DNA of 30,425 bases from Anaerovoracaceae bacterium. GTDB taxonomy: Bacteria; Bacillota; Clostridia; Peptostreptococcales; Anaerovoracaceae. The stretch's first letter is position 1, and each line of letters begins with the position of its first letter. Made by a program: the position numbers and the translations under genes. Below the pieces are notes generated by a model, which was not told the origin of the DNA, ran no database searches, and was given only the letters and a program-made list of their open reading frames with translations. The stretch lies in assembly GCA_029983755.1 (NCBI GenBank), contig JASBYX010000019.1, positions 1-30,425 of the forward strand, in the 5' to 3' direction. Shown piece by piece: positions 17,262 through 24,453 of this stretch.

Positions 17262-17888
17262 ATGCTCAAAAAGAAAGACATACCCTTGGTGCTTGATGCT
17301 CTTGAGGAGGAATATCCTGAGGCAGAGTGTGCCCTTGACCACATGAATATTTATCAGCTCATCGTAGCTGTGGTTCTGTCTGCTCAGACCACCGATGCCA
17401 GTGTGAACAAGGTAACTCCAGAGCTTTTTAAGGCTTATCCTACGCCATATGAACTGGCCGGAGCAAACCAAGAGGATGTAGAGTTTATTTTAAAGCGAAT
17501 AGGCATGTATAGAACCAAGGCCAAGAATATTATAAACCTAGCGAAGCTATTGTGTGAACGCTACGACGGGAAGGTGCCGGGGGATTACGATTCCCTGGTC
17601 AGCCTCCCGGGAGTAGGGCGTAAGACTGCAAATGTGGTTTTATCCGTTGGGTTTGGCGAACAGAGGATTGCTGTGGACACACATGTTTTTCGGGTAGCAA
17701 ATAGAATAGGGCTGGTTGAGGAAAAGGATGTTTTGTCTACGGAGCTTTCACTTATGAAGCGAATACCTGAAGACAGGTGGTCCAAGACCCATCACAGCTT
17801 GATTTTCCATGGAAGACAGTGTTGCACCGCCAGAAAGCCCCACTGTGAAAGATGTGTGATATTTGGAATTTGTGAGCAGCGAATTTGA
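17262..17888 (+). CDS. nth: endonuclease III (DNA glycosylase/AP lyase)
   Basis: Base-excision repair enzyme that removes oxidised pyrimidines and cleaves the abasic site. The 208 residues are full length. The helix-hairpin-helix is LPGVGRKTANVV with the catalytic Lys. The catalytic Asp lies in VDTHVFRVANRIGL. The C-terminal [4Fe-4S] loop keeps its spacing C-x6-C-x2-C-x5-C (CTARKPHCERCVIFGIC). The ATG follows AGAGGAGATTATT, 11 nt after clpB, so it is probably co-transcribed with it and falls under the CIRCE-controlled promoter, coupling oxidative DNA repair to the heat-shock regulon. It stops with TGA, followed by a strong terminator. Confidence 0.96.
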   Translation: MLKKKDIPLVLDALEEEYPEAECALDHMNIYQLIVAVVLSAQTTDASVNKVTPELFKAYPTPYELAGANQEDVEFILKRIGMYRTKAKNIINLAKLLCERYDGKVPGDYDSLVSLPGVGRKTANVVLSVGFGEQRIAVDTHVFRVANRIGLVEEKDVLSTELSLMKRIPEDRWSKTHHSLIFHGRQCCTARKPHCERCVIFGICEQRI

Positions 17889-17893
17889 TATCA

Positions 17894-17939
17894 AAAAAAT
17901 CGGCGTAATTAGTACAAATACTAGTTATGCCGATTTTTC
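17894..17939. terminator. bidirectional terminator between nth and fic
   Basis: A long stem pairs about 17894-17914 with 17919-17938 around a CAAA loop. The core is TCGGCGTAATTAGT / ACTAGTTATGCCGA. The stem has A residues on the left and T residues on the right, so it works in both directions for the convergent genes nth and fic. Confidence 0.9.
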
Positions 17940-18003
17940 TGCATTCTGAATGATAGGATTGGATTTAGTATGAGAATTAAGCAGAATTGAGAGTGACAGA
18001 GTG

Positions 18004-18927
18004 TTATTCATCAAGAGTATACTCAATATCAAAGTATTCAAGTAAATGTTTGAAGGCGTCTTGACCATCATAACAAGTATCAATTAGATATCCTGGCTCA
18101 TTTAAAAATTCATTTAATCCACGGTAATAGAAGTATTTCTTTTTATCTTCAATGATAAATGGAATTAATTTATGCTTTAGGCATTCTTTGAATGTTATGA
18201 GTCTACCCACACGACCATTTCCATCCTGAAATGGATGGATACGTTCAAATCGGAAATGAAAATCTACAATATCTTCAAAAGAAATCTGGGCTTTTTCTTT
18301 ATAGGATGTAAGCAAATTTTGTATATCAGTTGCTACATTTTTAGGGTCTGAGGTTTTAATGCCACCTACCATATTTGGACGAGTTTTGTATTCACCTACA
18401 TTAAACCAAGGGAGTGTTTCAGCCTTTGTTCTGCTTTTTAACAAATAGTGAAGATGCTTAATAATATCTTCTGTCAAAACTTCTTCTGCAATATCAATAC
18501 AGTAATCAATTGCTCTAAAGTGGTTGACTGTTTCGATGATATCATCTACGGAGAGGTTGTCTTCAATGTCAACGGTATTTGTTTCAAATATAAGTCTGGT
18601 TTGCTCTTCACTTAAGGTGCTACCTTCTATATGGTTTGAGTTATAGGTCATGCGTATTTGAAGTTCATGATAAATCCCACCGGAGATTCTATTTTTTTTC
18701 TCCTCTCTTAATTGTCTAAGAATAGGATTATCAGAAACTACAATGTATAGATCATCTTTGGTGCAATCAAAGAAATCACATAATTTCTTTATAACTGAGG
18801 GAGAAAGCATTTTTCCTTTTGAAATCTTTGCGATAGTTCTTGAAGAAATGCGCAGTAGCTTTGTCAGGTCAGATTTATTTAAATTATTTTGTTTTAATAA
18901 TTCCAATAATCCGTTGTAATTGTACAT
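18004..18927 (-). CDS. HTH-Fic protein (class II-type Fic AMP-transferase)
   Basis: Fic enzymes transfer AMP (or another nucleotide moiety) from a nucleotide to a target hydroxyl. The 307-residue product has an N-terminal XRE-like helix-turn-helix (about residues 5-60, SDLTKLLRISSRTIAKISKG). An inhibitory helix with the (S/T)xxxE(G/N) motif follows as SNHIEG (S97-G102). The Fic core holds the complete HPFQDGNGR motif (H231-R239), with catalytic His, Asp and anion-binding GNGR. The inhibitory motif N-terminal to the core fits class II, where the glutamate blocks productive ATP binding, so no separate antitoxin is needed and none is adjacent. The start follows GGAGGTAAATT. Three 11-bp boxes surround its promoter, suggesting self-repression by the HTH. 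Targets are unknown. Confidence 0.9.
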   Translation of the reverse strand: MYNYNGLLELLKQNNLNKSDLTKLLRISSRTIAKISKGKMLSPSVIKKLCDFFDCTKDDLYIVVSDNPILRQLREEKKNRISGGIYHELQIRMTYNSNHIEGSTLSEEQTRLIFETNTVDIEDNLSVDDIIETVNHFRAIDYCIDIAEEVLTEDIIKHLHYLLKSRTKAETLPWFNVGEYKTRPNMVGGIKTSDPKNVATDIQNLLTSYKEKAQISFEDIVDFHFRFERIHPFQDGNGRVGRLITFKECLKHKLIPFIIEDKKKYFYYRGLNEFLNEPGYLIDTCYDGQDAFKHLLEYFDIEYTLDE

Positions 18928-18940
18928 AATTTACCTCCAC

Positions 18941-19005
18941 AATCTTTACTTATTATACTAAAATACGCAGTAAAAGTAAAGATTTAAGATAGAGAAGTAA
19001 AGATT
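18941..19005 (-). promoter_or_regulatory. fic promoter with three 11-bp operator-like boxes
   Basis: On the minus strand the -35 is TTTACT (18980-18975), the spacer is 17 nt and the -10 is TATAAT (18957-18952). The 11-mer AAGTAAAGATT occurs perfectly at 18974-18984 (covering the -35) and 18995-19005, exactly 21 bp apart, and in inverted orientation at 18941-18951, between the -10 and the ribosome binding site. This arrangement suits a dimeric or cooperative repressor; the Fic protein's own HTH is the obvious candidate. Confidence 0.75.
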
Positions 19006-19031
19006 AGTGCATATAAAATACAAGTCATAAT

Positions 19032-19078
19032 AAAAAGCTTACTTGGTGTAGCAATCTACACTTAAGTAAGCTTTTTTT
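19032..19078. terminator. terminator downstream of the SEC-C gene (bidirectional)
   Basis: AAAAAGCTTACTT (19032-19044) pairs with AAGTAAGCTTTTT (19064-19076). The stem is extended by an inner hairpin, GTGTAG/CTACAC, with loop CAAT. It has a T run on the plus strand and, because of the A run, also on the minus strand. It ends the hom-SEC-C transcript and shields fic. Bases 19079-19184 hold nothing else recognisable. Confidence 0.85.
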
Positions 19079-19184
19079 GCCCCTTAAAGACTTTCAGCCC
19101 GTATTGTTTTCATTAATCCCTAATGGTACTCTCCCATAGGTATCTAATATAGTGCTGGTATAGTGCTGATTTTCAAAGGCTAGA

Positions 19185-19682
19185 TTAGCGACCGCAGCAT
19201 TTTTTGTATTTCTTACCGCTTCCGCAAGGACATGGATCGTTTCGCCCAGGCTTCTTCTCAACGTGAACTGTCTTAGATCGTTTAAAGTCCTTGTAAATTT
19301 CCCTGCGTCTCTCCTCAGAGAGCACATCATTCCACTCGTCCAGTCCAGCCAAATGCCCTGCATCAGCCGCAAGCATGTTAAAGAATAGTTTTTCAAAATC
19401 TATATCCAAAGAGATTTCCGTATCTTCATTTAGGCTATCAAGGTCCATCTCACCATCTTTGAGGGAGGAATTAACCCCGTCCAGAAAGCCTGTAAACATA
19501 ACAGGTCTAACCTGATACTTTTCAACCAGTTCGCTGTACTTACCCTTAATTACTTCATCCTTGTGAGAGAGTAGATCCCCATAGATCTTGATTTCTGCAT
19601 CGGAGTACTCCTTCCAAAACTCCTCATAGGTGTCCTCTGTCTGGGCATCAATCAAATCTTTCCATTCCTTAAATAAACTCAT
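19185..19682 (-). CDS. SEC-C motif zinc-binding protein
   Basis: A 165-residue cytoplasmic protein. The last 25 residues are a SEC-C motif, GRNDPCPCGSGKKYKKCCG (C-x-C-x8-C-C), the zinc-binding tail also found at the end of SecA and on many unrelated proteins. The acidic helical N-terminal part (WKDLIDAQ, then GKYSELVEKYQ and LFFNMLAADAGHLAGL) resembles a small family in Clostridia with no assigned function. The start follows an AAGG-type ribosome binding site, 40 nt after hom, and a terminator follows. The two are probably one transcript, though no functional link to homoserine synthesis is known. Specific role unknown. Confidence 0.75.
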   Translation of the reverse strand: MSLFKEWKDLIDAQTEDTYEEFWKEYSDAEIKIYGDLLSHKDEVIKGKYSELVEKYQVRPVMFTGFLDGVNSSLKDGEMDLDSLNEDTEISLDIDFEKLFFNMLAADAGHLAGLDEWNDVLSEERRREIYKDFKRSKTVHVEKKPGRNDPCPCGSGKKYKKCCGR

Positions 19683-19722
19683 TAATCATCAACCTTTCTT
19701 TATATAAAATTAGTGCCAAGAT

Positions 19723-20727
19723 TTACAAATTCTCAGCTATTTTCAAAATATCTCCAACCACGGCACTTCCCGTTGGAAGCGGTCCGGCTCCTTTTCCATA
19801 CATCATCACATCCTCAACGGCATCTCCACGAATGAGAATTCCGTTGTATTCGTTGTCCACATTGAAGAGCGGGTGGGTCTCATCTATTGCTACAGGCTCA
19901 ACAAAATAGTCAATCTCCAAAGAGTTATTTGCTGACTTCGGTGCATCGGTCAATTCAAAACTTTCTTTTACCCTTGCTGTACCTAAGAGCTTAATCTTTT
20001 TACCTTGAGATTTAGCTGCTTCAATATCATCTAAGGTGATGTCTGAGATACCTTTACGTGGGATATCTTCAGGATGAACATATTTATCAAAGCATAATGA
20101 AATCAGTATGGACAACTTGTTTGCTGCGTCGATCCCCTCAACATCAGCAGTAGGGTCAGCTTCTGCAAAACAAAGTTCTTGAGCCCTTTTCAAAACGTCC
20201 TCATATGCCAGTCTTTCGTTTCCCAGCTTAGTGAGGATATAATTGGTGGTACCATTTAGGATTCCCGAAACCTCGAAAAATCTGTTACCTCTAAGGTTAC
20301 CCAGTATTGCTGAAAGGGCAGGTATTCCACCTCCCACAGAAGCCTCAAAGAGAAGAGAAACCCCTGAATCCTTTGCCGCCGCCATGAGAACAGGGTATTT
20401 TGCTGCGAGAGCTGCCTTATTGGCAGTAACCACATGCTTACCTGACTTCAGTGCTTTCTCCATGTATGATGCAGCAGGCTCAATGCCACCGAGAGCCTCC
20501 ACGACAATTTCCACATCTGAATTTAAAATTTCCTCAAAACTATCCGTCAGCTTTGCACCAAGGGTCGGCCACTTTCTAGGTTTATCCATATTGGAAACGA
20601 GTATATGTGAAACTATAATTTCCTTATCAATACGCTTTGAGATCAGCTCCATATTCTCAGAAAGAATCTCACAGGAGCCGCCCCCCACGTTACCATGACC
20701 TAGGAAAGCGATTTTAATCTTTTTCAT
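19723..20727 (-). CDS. hom: homoserine dehydrogenase, short form without ACT domain
   Basis: NAD(P)H-dependent reduction of aspartate semialdehyde to homoserine, the branch to threonine and methionine. I chose the ATG at 20727 because GGAGG lies 6 nt upstream; an ATG 42 nt earlier has none. The 334 residues hold the Rossmann fingerprint (FLGHGNVGGG), VVEALGG, the NKAALA region, the signature VSGILNGTTNYIL and the catalytic-region sequence AEADPTADVEGIDAANKL. The protein stops after GPLPTGSAVVGDIL. The C-terminal ACT domain (about 80-100 residues) that gives threonine feedback in most bacterial Hom proteins is absent, with no frameshifted remnant downstream, so the enzyme may be insensitive to threonine or regulated in another way. 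Confidence 0.93.
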   Translation of the reverse strand: MKKIKIAFLGHGNVGGGSCEILSENMELISKRIDKEIIVSHILVSNMDKPRKWPTLGAKLTDSFEEILNSDVEIVVEALGGIEPAASYMEKALKSGKHVVTANKAALAAKYPVLMAAAKDSGVSLLFEASVGGGIPALSAILGNLRGNRFFEVSGILNGTTNYILTKLGNERLAYEDVLKRAQELCFAEADPTADVEGIDAANKLSILISLCFDKYVHPEDIPRKGISDITLDDIEAAKSQGKKIKLLGTARVKESFELTDAPKSANNSLEIDYFVEPVAIDETHPLFNVDNEYNGILIRGDAVEDVMMYGKGAGPLPTGSAVVGDILKIAENL

Positions 20728-20784
20728 CTGAAACCTCCATAAATCATTAATAAAAAGAGTATATAACATTTTCCTTCATTTGTC

Positions 20785-20813
20785 TTTAATTTTACGTATT
20801 TTTAAGGTACAAT
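20785..20813 (+). promoter_or_regulatory. possible promoter of trmL
   Basis: Weak -35 TTTAAT (20785-20790), 17-nt spacer and -10 TACAAT (20808-20813), in the divergent hom/trmL spacer. I found no convincing promoter for hom on the other strand. Confidence 0.35.
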
Positions 20814-20839
20814 TATCATAAAAGACAATAGAAAGGACT

Positions 20840-20863
20840 TTCGGGTGATATTTGCCACCCGAA
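20840..20863 (+). promoter_or_regulatory. stem-loop before the trmL start
   Basis: TTCGGGTG (20840-20847) and CACCCGAA (20856-20863) form a perfect 8-bp stem with an 8-nt loop. The right arm runs into GAAGAG, the only ribosome-binding-site-like sequence before the ATG at 20876. There is no T tract, so it is not a terminator; it may limit ribosome access. Confidence 0.6.
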
Positions 20864-20875
20864 GAGAATTATAAA

Positions 20876-21346
20876 ATGGCATTACACATCGTTTTCGTTG
20901 AGCCGGAAATTCCCGGAAACACAGGTAATATTGCCAGAACATGTGCCGCCACAGGAGCTCACCTTCATCTTGTGAAGCCTTTGGGATTTGACATTAGCGA
21001 GAAAGCAGTGAGAAGGGCGGGTCTTGATTACTGGCCATTTGTAAACCTCAAGGTCTATGAGAACCTTCAGGACTTTTTGGAACAAAATAGTGGCCGGCGT
21101 ATGTTTCTCGCCACCACAAAGGGAGAAAGTATTTATTCCCAGGTGGAGTTTAGAGATGAGGATATGATTTTGTTCGGGCGAGAAACCGCCGGGCTGCCAA
21201 GGGAATTTGTAGATGAAAACAAAGAAATGGCAATCAGGATTCCTCTAAGCGAAGAGACACGCCTTAGAAGTCTGAATTTAGCCAACTCTGCTAATATTAT
21301 TTTGTTCGAGGCGTTGAGACAGCTAGGGTTTCCGGATTTAAAGTGA
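20876..21346 (+). CDS. trmL: tRNA (cytidine(34)-2'-O)-methyltransferase TrmL
   Basis: SPOUT-fold methyltransferase that 2'-O-methylates the wobble base of tRNA-Leu using S-adenosylmethionine. The 156-residue product starting MALHIVF is the usual compact length. Motifs are EPEIPGNTGNIARTCAATG at the N-terminus, LFGRETAGLP, and IRIPLSEETRSLNLAN-like sequence (RIPLSEETRLRSLNLANS) forming the knotted cofactor site. I preferred ATG 20876 to an upstream in-frame TTG (20852), because homologues start at this point. The ribosome binding site is weak (GAAGAG) and lies beside a hairpin. The following small membrane gene starts 11 nt after the TGA. Confidence 0.93.
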   Translation: MALHIVFVEPEIPGNTGNIARTCAATGAHLHLVKPLGFDISEKAVRRAGLDYWPFVNLKVYENLQDFLEQNSGRRMFLATTKGESIYSQVEFRDEDMILFGRETAGLPREFVDENKEMAIRIPLSEETRLRSLNLANSANIILFEALRQLGFPDLK

Positions 21347-21357
21347 GGAGAAATTTG

Positions 21358-21612
21358 ATGAATGAAAAAAATATAAAGGTCGCATACGGTGTTGTTGCCT
21401 GTATCTTTCTTATATCCATTGTCGCTTCTGCGTTACTACACAGAGGTGGAATTCTTACTGCAATTGGAGGAGCAGGACTTTCAATCGTATCGATACTGGA
21501 TGGTATAAATGTCTATAGCAGAAAACCTGAGAATATGAAACTTACCCTCATAATTAAGTTGTTTGCATTTGTGGTAGGGATTTACATAGTATATTTGTAC
21601 TTCAAAGGATAA
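21358..21612 (+). CDS. small membrane protein of unknown function
   Basis: An 84-residue protein starting at ATG 21358, seven nt after GAGGAG; the in-frame GTG at 21343 overlaps that site and the trmL stop. Three hydrophobic segments are visible: about residues 6-27 (VAYGVVACIFLISIVASAL), 29-50 (GGILTAIGGAGLSIVSILDG) and 62-84 (LTLIIKLFAFVVGIYIVYLY). No charged catalytic motif is present. It is probably co-transcribed with trmL and ends just before the rpoN promoter. I do not recognise the family. Confidence 0.7.
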   Translation: MNEKNIKVAYGVVACIFLISIVASALLHRGGILTAIGGAGLSIVSILDGINVYSRKPENMKLTLIIKLFAFVVGIYIVYLYFKG

Positions 21613-21625
21613 TGTCCCTGCGGAA

Positions 21626-21654
21626 TTGAACTTCTCTTGTGGAAATGGTATAAT
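21626..21654 (+). promoter_or_regulatory. sigma-A promoter of rpoN
   Basis: The -35 is TTGAAC (21626-21631), the spacer is 17 nt, and the -10 is TATAAT (21649-21654) with an extended TG (21646-21647). One of the best promoters in the window. Confidence 0.8.
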
Positions 21655-21724
21655 ATTTGCGTAGTCTAAATGGAAAATTTCTGAAAAAGGTAAGTAAAAA
21701 TTTTCAAGAGGAGGGAATACAGCT

Positions 21725-23125
21725 GTGAAACTGGGTTATGAGCAAATACTGCAACAGACGCAAAAGCTGGCGATGACGCCGGAGCTCATTCAGGCTATCC
21801 AGATTTTGCAGTACAATTCTCTGGAACTAAGTGAGCGCATTGAGGAAGAACTCCTAGAGAATCCAATGCTTGAGGTTTCGACTCAAGGAGATGAATATGA
21901 TGATCCGGAGCCCGTTGAAATTCCCATATATGAGGAATTGTCAAACAAGATCATCAAGGACGCTTACTACGAAAAGAGCTTCAGAGCTTGGGAAAATGAT
22001 CCGGACAGCGATTCAGATTTTACTTATGAGAAATATATAAGTGAGGAGACAACACTTTACGACTATCTGATTGAACAACTAACTTTTACAGACTTAGGGG
22101 AAGATGATGTTCGAATTGGAGAATACATTATTAACGAAATAGATGAAGGTGGATACCTGAGAGCTCAGACAGAAGAGATTGCTCAGGTTTTTGGTGTGCA
22201 GGCTTCCAAGGTTGAAGAAGTAATTAAGGTTGTTCAAAGCTTTGAACCACGGGGGATAGGTGCCCGAGATTTGAAAGAGTGTCTACTTATTCAAATCAAT
22301 TTAGACGAAAATCTTGGAGAAGATCTGAAAGAAGAATTCACACAGCTTATAAATGAGCACGTTGAGGACTTAGCGAGGAATAGAATAGCTGTAATATCCA
22401 AACAGATGGGAAAAAGCCCGGAGAGGATACAGGAGATGCTGGACTACATCAAAACCCTCGATCCAAAACCTGGAAACAAGTTCTCATCAGGTAGTGGGAT
22501 TAAATATGTAGTTCCTGATTTGACTTTGGAAATAGAAGAAGGGGAGTTTCACCTCGTTTTAAATGACGACTCCACACCGAGGCTGATGATAAGCTCGTAT
22601 TATAAATATTTGTCTAAAGAGGTAGAAGATGACGATAGAGTTGCTAAGTATTTCAGCGATAGACTTAGTTCTGCCATGTGGTTTATCAAGAATATAGAGC
22701 AGCGAAAGAAGACAATATACAGCGTGGCTGAGGAAATAATCAAAGAACAGAGAGATTTCTTTCTGTTTGGCGATAAGTATATGAAGCCCCTGACGCTGAG
22801 AGAAATCGCAGAACCTCTTGAAATACACGAATCAACTGTGAGCAGAGCTGTCAACGGGAAGTACATACTCACACCAAGAGGACTTTTTGAATTGAAATAC
22901 TTCTTCTCAAGTGGCTTAGGTTATGGAAGGGAAGAGATTTCATCCAATAGCATCAAATCATTTATTGCAGATTTTATTGAGAAGGAAAATCCTAAGAAGC
23001 CACTGTCCGATCAGAAAATTATGGATATGCTTCAGGATAAAGGGATTGATATAAAGAGGCGAACTATAGCAAAATACAGAGAGGCTATGGGAATACCGTC
23101 ATCATCGAAGAGAAGAAGATTTTAG
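21725..23125 (+). CDS. rpoN: RNA polymerase sigma-54 factor
   Basis: Alternative sigma factor that needs AAA+ enhancer-binding activators. The GTG start at 21725 follows GAGGAGGG. The 466 residues contain region I (Gln/Leu-rich, QILQQTQKLAMTPELIQAIQ, the activator-sensing segment), a short acidic region II, the core-binding domain, the HTH (REIAEPLEIHESTVSRAVNG) for -12 recognition and the C-terminal RpoN box (RRTIAKYREAMG), the -24 reader. The protein is complete. No sigma-54 activator and no clear -24/-12 promoter is visible in the window. In several clostridia sigL lies next to the glycolytic regulator cggR and gap; here gap follows directly and cggR is missing. Confidence 0.97.
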   Translation: MKLGYEQILQQTQKLAMTPELIQAIQILQYNSLELSERIEEELLENPMLEVSTQGDEYDDPEPVEIPIYEELSNKIIKDAYYEKSFRAWENDPDSDSDFTYEKYISEETTLYDYLIEQLTFTDLGEDDVRIGEYIINEIDEGGYLRAQTEEIAQVFGVQASKVEEVIKVVQSFEPRGIGARDLKECLLIQINLDENLGEDLKEEFTQLINEHVEDLARNRIAVISKQMGKSPERIQEMLDYIKTLDPKPGNKFSSGSGIKYVVPDLTLEIEEGEFHLVLNDDSTPRLMISSYYKYLSKEVEDDDRVAKYFSDRLSSAMWFIKNIEQRKKTIYSVAEEIIKEQRDFFLFGDKYMKPLTLREIAEPLEIHESTVSRAVNGKYILTPRGLFELKYFFSSGLGYGREEISSNSIKSFIADFIEKENPKKPLSDQKIMDMLQDKGIDIKRRTIAKYREAMGIPSSSKRRRF

Positions 23126-23198
23126 TTTTATTTAAATGGCGAGAAATGGCGAGGACCTTAAGCATAGAGTCTTCAGTCTGAAACGAAGAGACGAATAA

Positions 23199-23245
23199 TT
23201 TAGAATCGCCACCTAACATGAGATATTAATATTTTGTATTAATAT
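23199..23245 (+). promoter_or_regulatory. candidate gap promoter with overlapping 9-bp inverted repeat
   Basis: ATATTAATA (23223-23231) and TATTAATAT (23237-23245) are a perfect inverted repeat with a 5-nt spacer (TTTTG). It overlaps the -10 of a weak candidate promoter: TTTAGA (23199-23204), 17 nt, GATATT (23222-23227) with TG at 23219-23220. The location suits a repressor operator. It does not match the Rex consensus. The rest of the rpoN-gap spacer (23126-23198) has only two ATGGCGAG copies. Confidence 0.4.
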
Positions 23246-23294
23246 ATAAATAAATTACCAACTAATTTTTAATTCGTAGGAGGAAAAGAGAGAA

Positions 23295-24311
23295 ATGGCA
23301 ATTAAAATTGGTATCAGCGGTTTTGGAAGAATCGCAACAGGTGTAATTAGGGCTTCTCTGGATATGCCGGAGATTGAAATCGCAGGAATTAACTACAGAA
23401 ATTCCGACACAGAGTACATGGCTTACATGCTCAGGTACGATTCAACATTCGGAAGGTTCCCAGGAGAAGTTGACCACTACGACGGTGGCATCATAGTGAA
23501 TGGCAAAAAAATTCCTGTATACGCTGAAAACGATGCGAAGGACATCAAATGGTCCGAGTGCGGAGCTGAATACATCGTTGAAGGTACAGGTGCATATAAC
23601 ACGACTGAGAAGGCACAGGCTCACCTCGATGCCGGTGCAAAGAAGGTTATAATTTCCGCTCCTGCAAAGGACAAGACTACTCCAACTTTTGTAATGGGTG
23701 TCAACCACGAAAAATACGAAAGCTCCATGGACGTTGTTTCTAACGCTTCATGCACAACAAACTGTCTGGCACCTCTTTGCAAGGTACTGAACGACAACTT
23801 TGGAATTGAGAGTGGGCTGATGACCACAATTCACGCGGCAACATCTAAGCAGAAGGTGGTTGATTCCAGATCAAATAAGGACTGGAGAGTTGGAAGAAGC
23901 GTTTTTAACAACATCATCCCAACAACCACAGGTGCTGCCAAGGCAGTAGGGCTTGTAATTCCAGAGATCAACGGTTCAATGACAGGTATGGCTTTCAGAG
24001 TCCCAACTGCTGACGTTTCCGTTGTGGATCTTAACGTAATCCTTAAGAAATCCACTTCTCTTGAAGAAATCAACGCTGCTGTTAAAAAGGCTTCTGAAAC
24101 TGATCTTAAGGGCATCCTTGAGTATGTTGATGATGAAGTTACTTCAATCGACTTTGTTGGAGATTCCCATACGTCAATCTTTGATGTAAGACAGGGGGTT
24201 CAGATGACAGATAAGTTCTTCAAGCTCATCGCATACTATGATAACGAGTACGGATATTCAACCAAAATTCTCGAGCTGATTAAGCATATGCATTCAGTAG
24301 ACAATAAGTAA
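23295..24311 (+). CDS. gap: glyceraldehyde-3-phosphate dehydrogenase, predicted NADP-preferring
   Basis: Oxidises glyceraldehyde-3-phosphate to 1,3-bisphosphoglycerate. The 338 residues are full length, with catalytic Cys153 (SNASCTTNCLAP) and His180 (TTIHAAT), spaced as in the family. The C-terminal half resembles E. coli GapA and eukaryotic enzymes (NKDWRVGR, NGSMTGMAFRVPT). The cofactor pocket is unusual. The fingerprint reads GFGRIA (third Gly replaced by Ala14). The Asp that normally follows the strand-2 Asn is Tyr34, followed by Arg35, where E. coli has NDLL. The Gly/Leu187-Pro188 pair is Ser191-Arg192. Each change is of the kind linked to NADP use in this family; together they suggest NADPH production, but no assay is implied. 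The ATG follows AGGAGGAAAAGAGAGAA. First of gap-pgk-tpiA. Confidence 0.96.
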   Translation: MAIKIGISGFGRIATGVIRASLDMPEIEIAGINYRNSDTEYMAYMLRYDSTFGRFPGEVDHYDGGIIVNGKKIPVYAENDAKDIKWSECGAEYIVEGTGAYNTTEKAQAHLDAGAKKVIISAPAKDKTTPTFVMGVNHEKYESSMDVVSNASCTTNCLAPLCKVLNDNFGIESGLMTTIHAATSKQKVVDSRSNKDWRVGRSVFNNIIPTTTGAAKAVGLVIPEINGSMTGMAFRVPTADVSVVDLNVILKKSTSLEEINAAVKKASETDLKGILEYVDDEVTSIDFVGDSHTSIFDVRQGVQMTDKFFKLIAYYDNEYGYSTKILELIKHMHSVDNK

Positions 24312-24335
24312 GGTTTAGATAAGTCAACAAAATAG

Positions 24336-24434
24336 AGCACGAGCATATCAAGGAATTGTTTTGGTGGGTCTTAGATTTCCAGGTTACAGGATTTTCGAAC
24401 TTACCCGGCAATATTACCCGATAAAGCTCGTGCT
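24336..24434 (+). promoter_or_regulatory. structured gap-pgk intercistronic RNA
   Basis: AGCACGAGC (24336-24344) and GCTCGTGCT (24426-24434) form a perfect 9-bp stem closing an 81-nt interior. ATGTTTT follows, then the pgk ribosome binding site AAAGGTGA (24442-24449). The interior has GGGT (24366-24369) and two ACCC (24403-24406, 24416-24419) that could pair alternately. It could be an attenuator, processing site or ligand-sensing element; I match it to no known class. Confidence 0.55.
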
Positions 24435-24453
24435 ATGTTTTAAAGGTGAAGTT

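Noticed and set aside
18004..18927. Fic as the toxin of a two-gene toxin-antitoxin pair
   Set aside because: No small antitoxin gene is adjacent, and the inhibitory SNHIEG motif lies within the same protein, as in class II Fic.
20728..20769. Upstream ATG for homoserine dehydrogenase
   Set aside because: The 14 extra residues precede the Rossmann strand and contain the GGAGG that serves the ATG at 20727.
24361..24453. 31-residue N-terminal extension of phosphoglycerate kinase from a TTG start
   Set aside because: It has no ribosome binding site, overlaps the spacer stem-loop, and does not fit the family N-terminus. ATG 24454 with AAAGGTGA is better.
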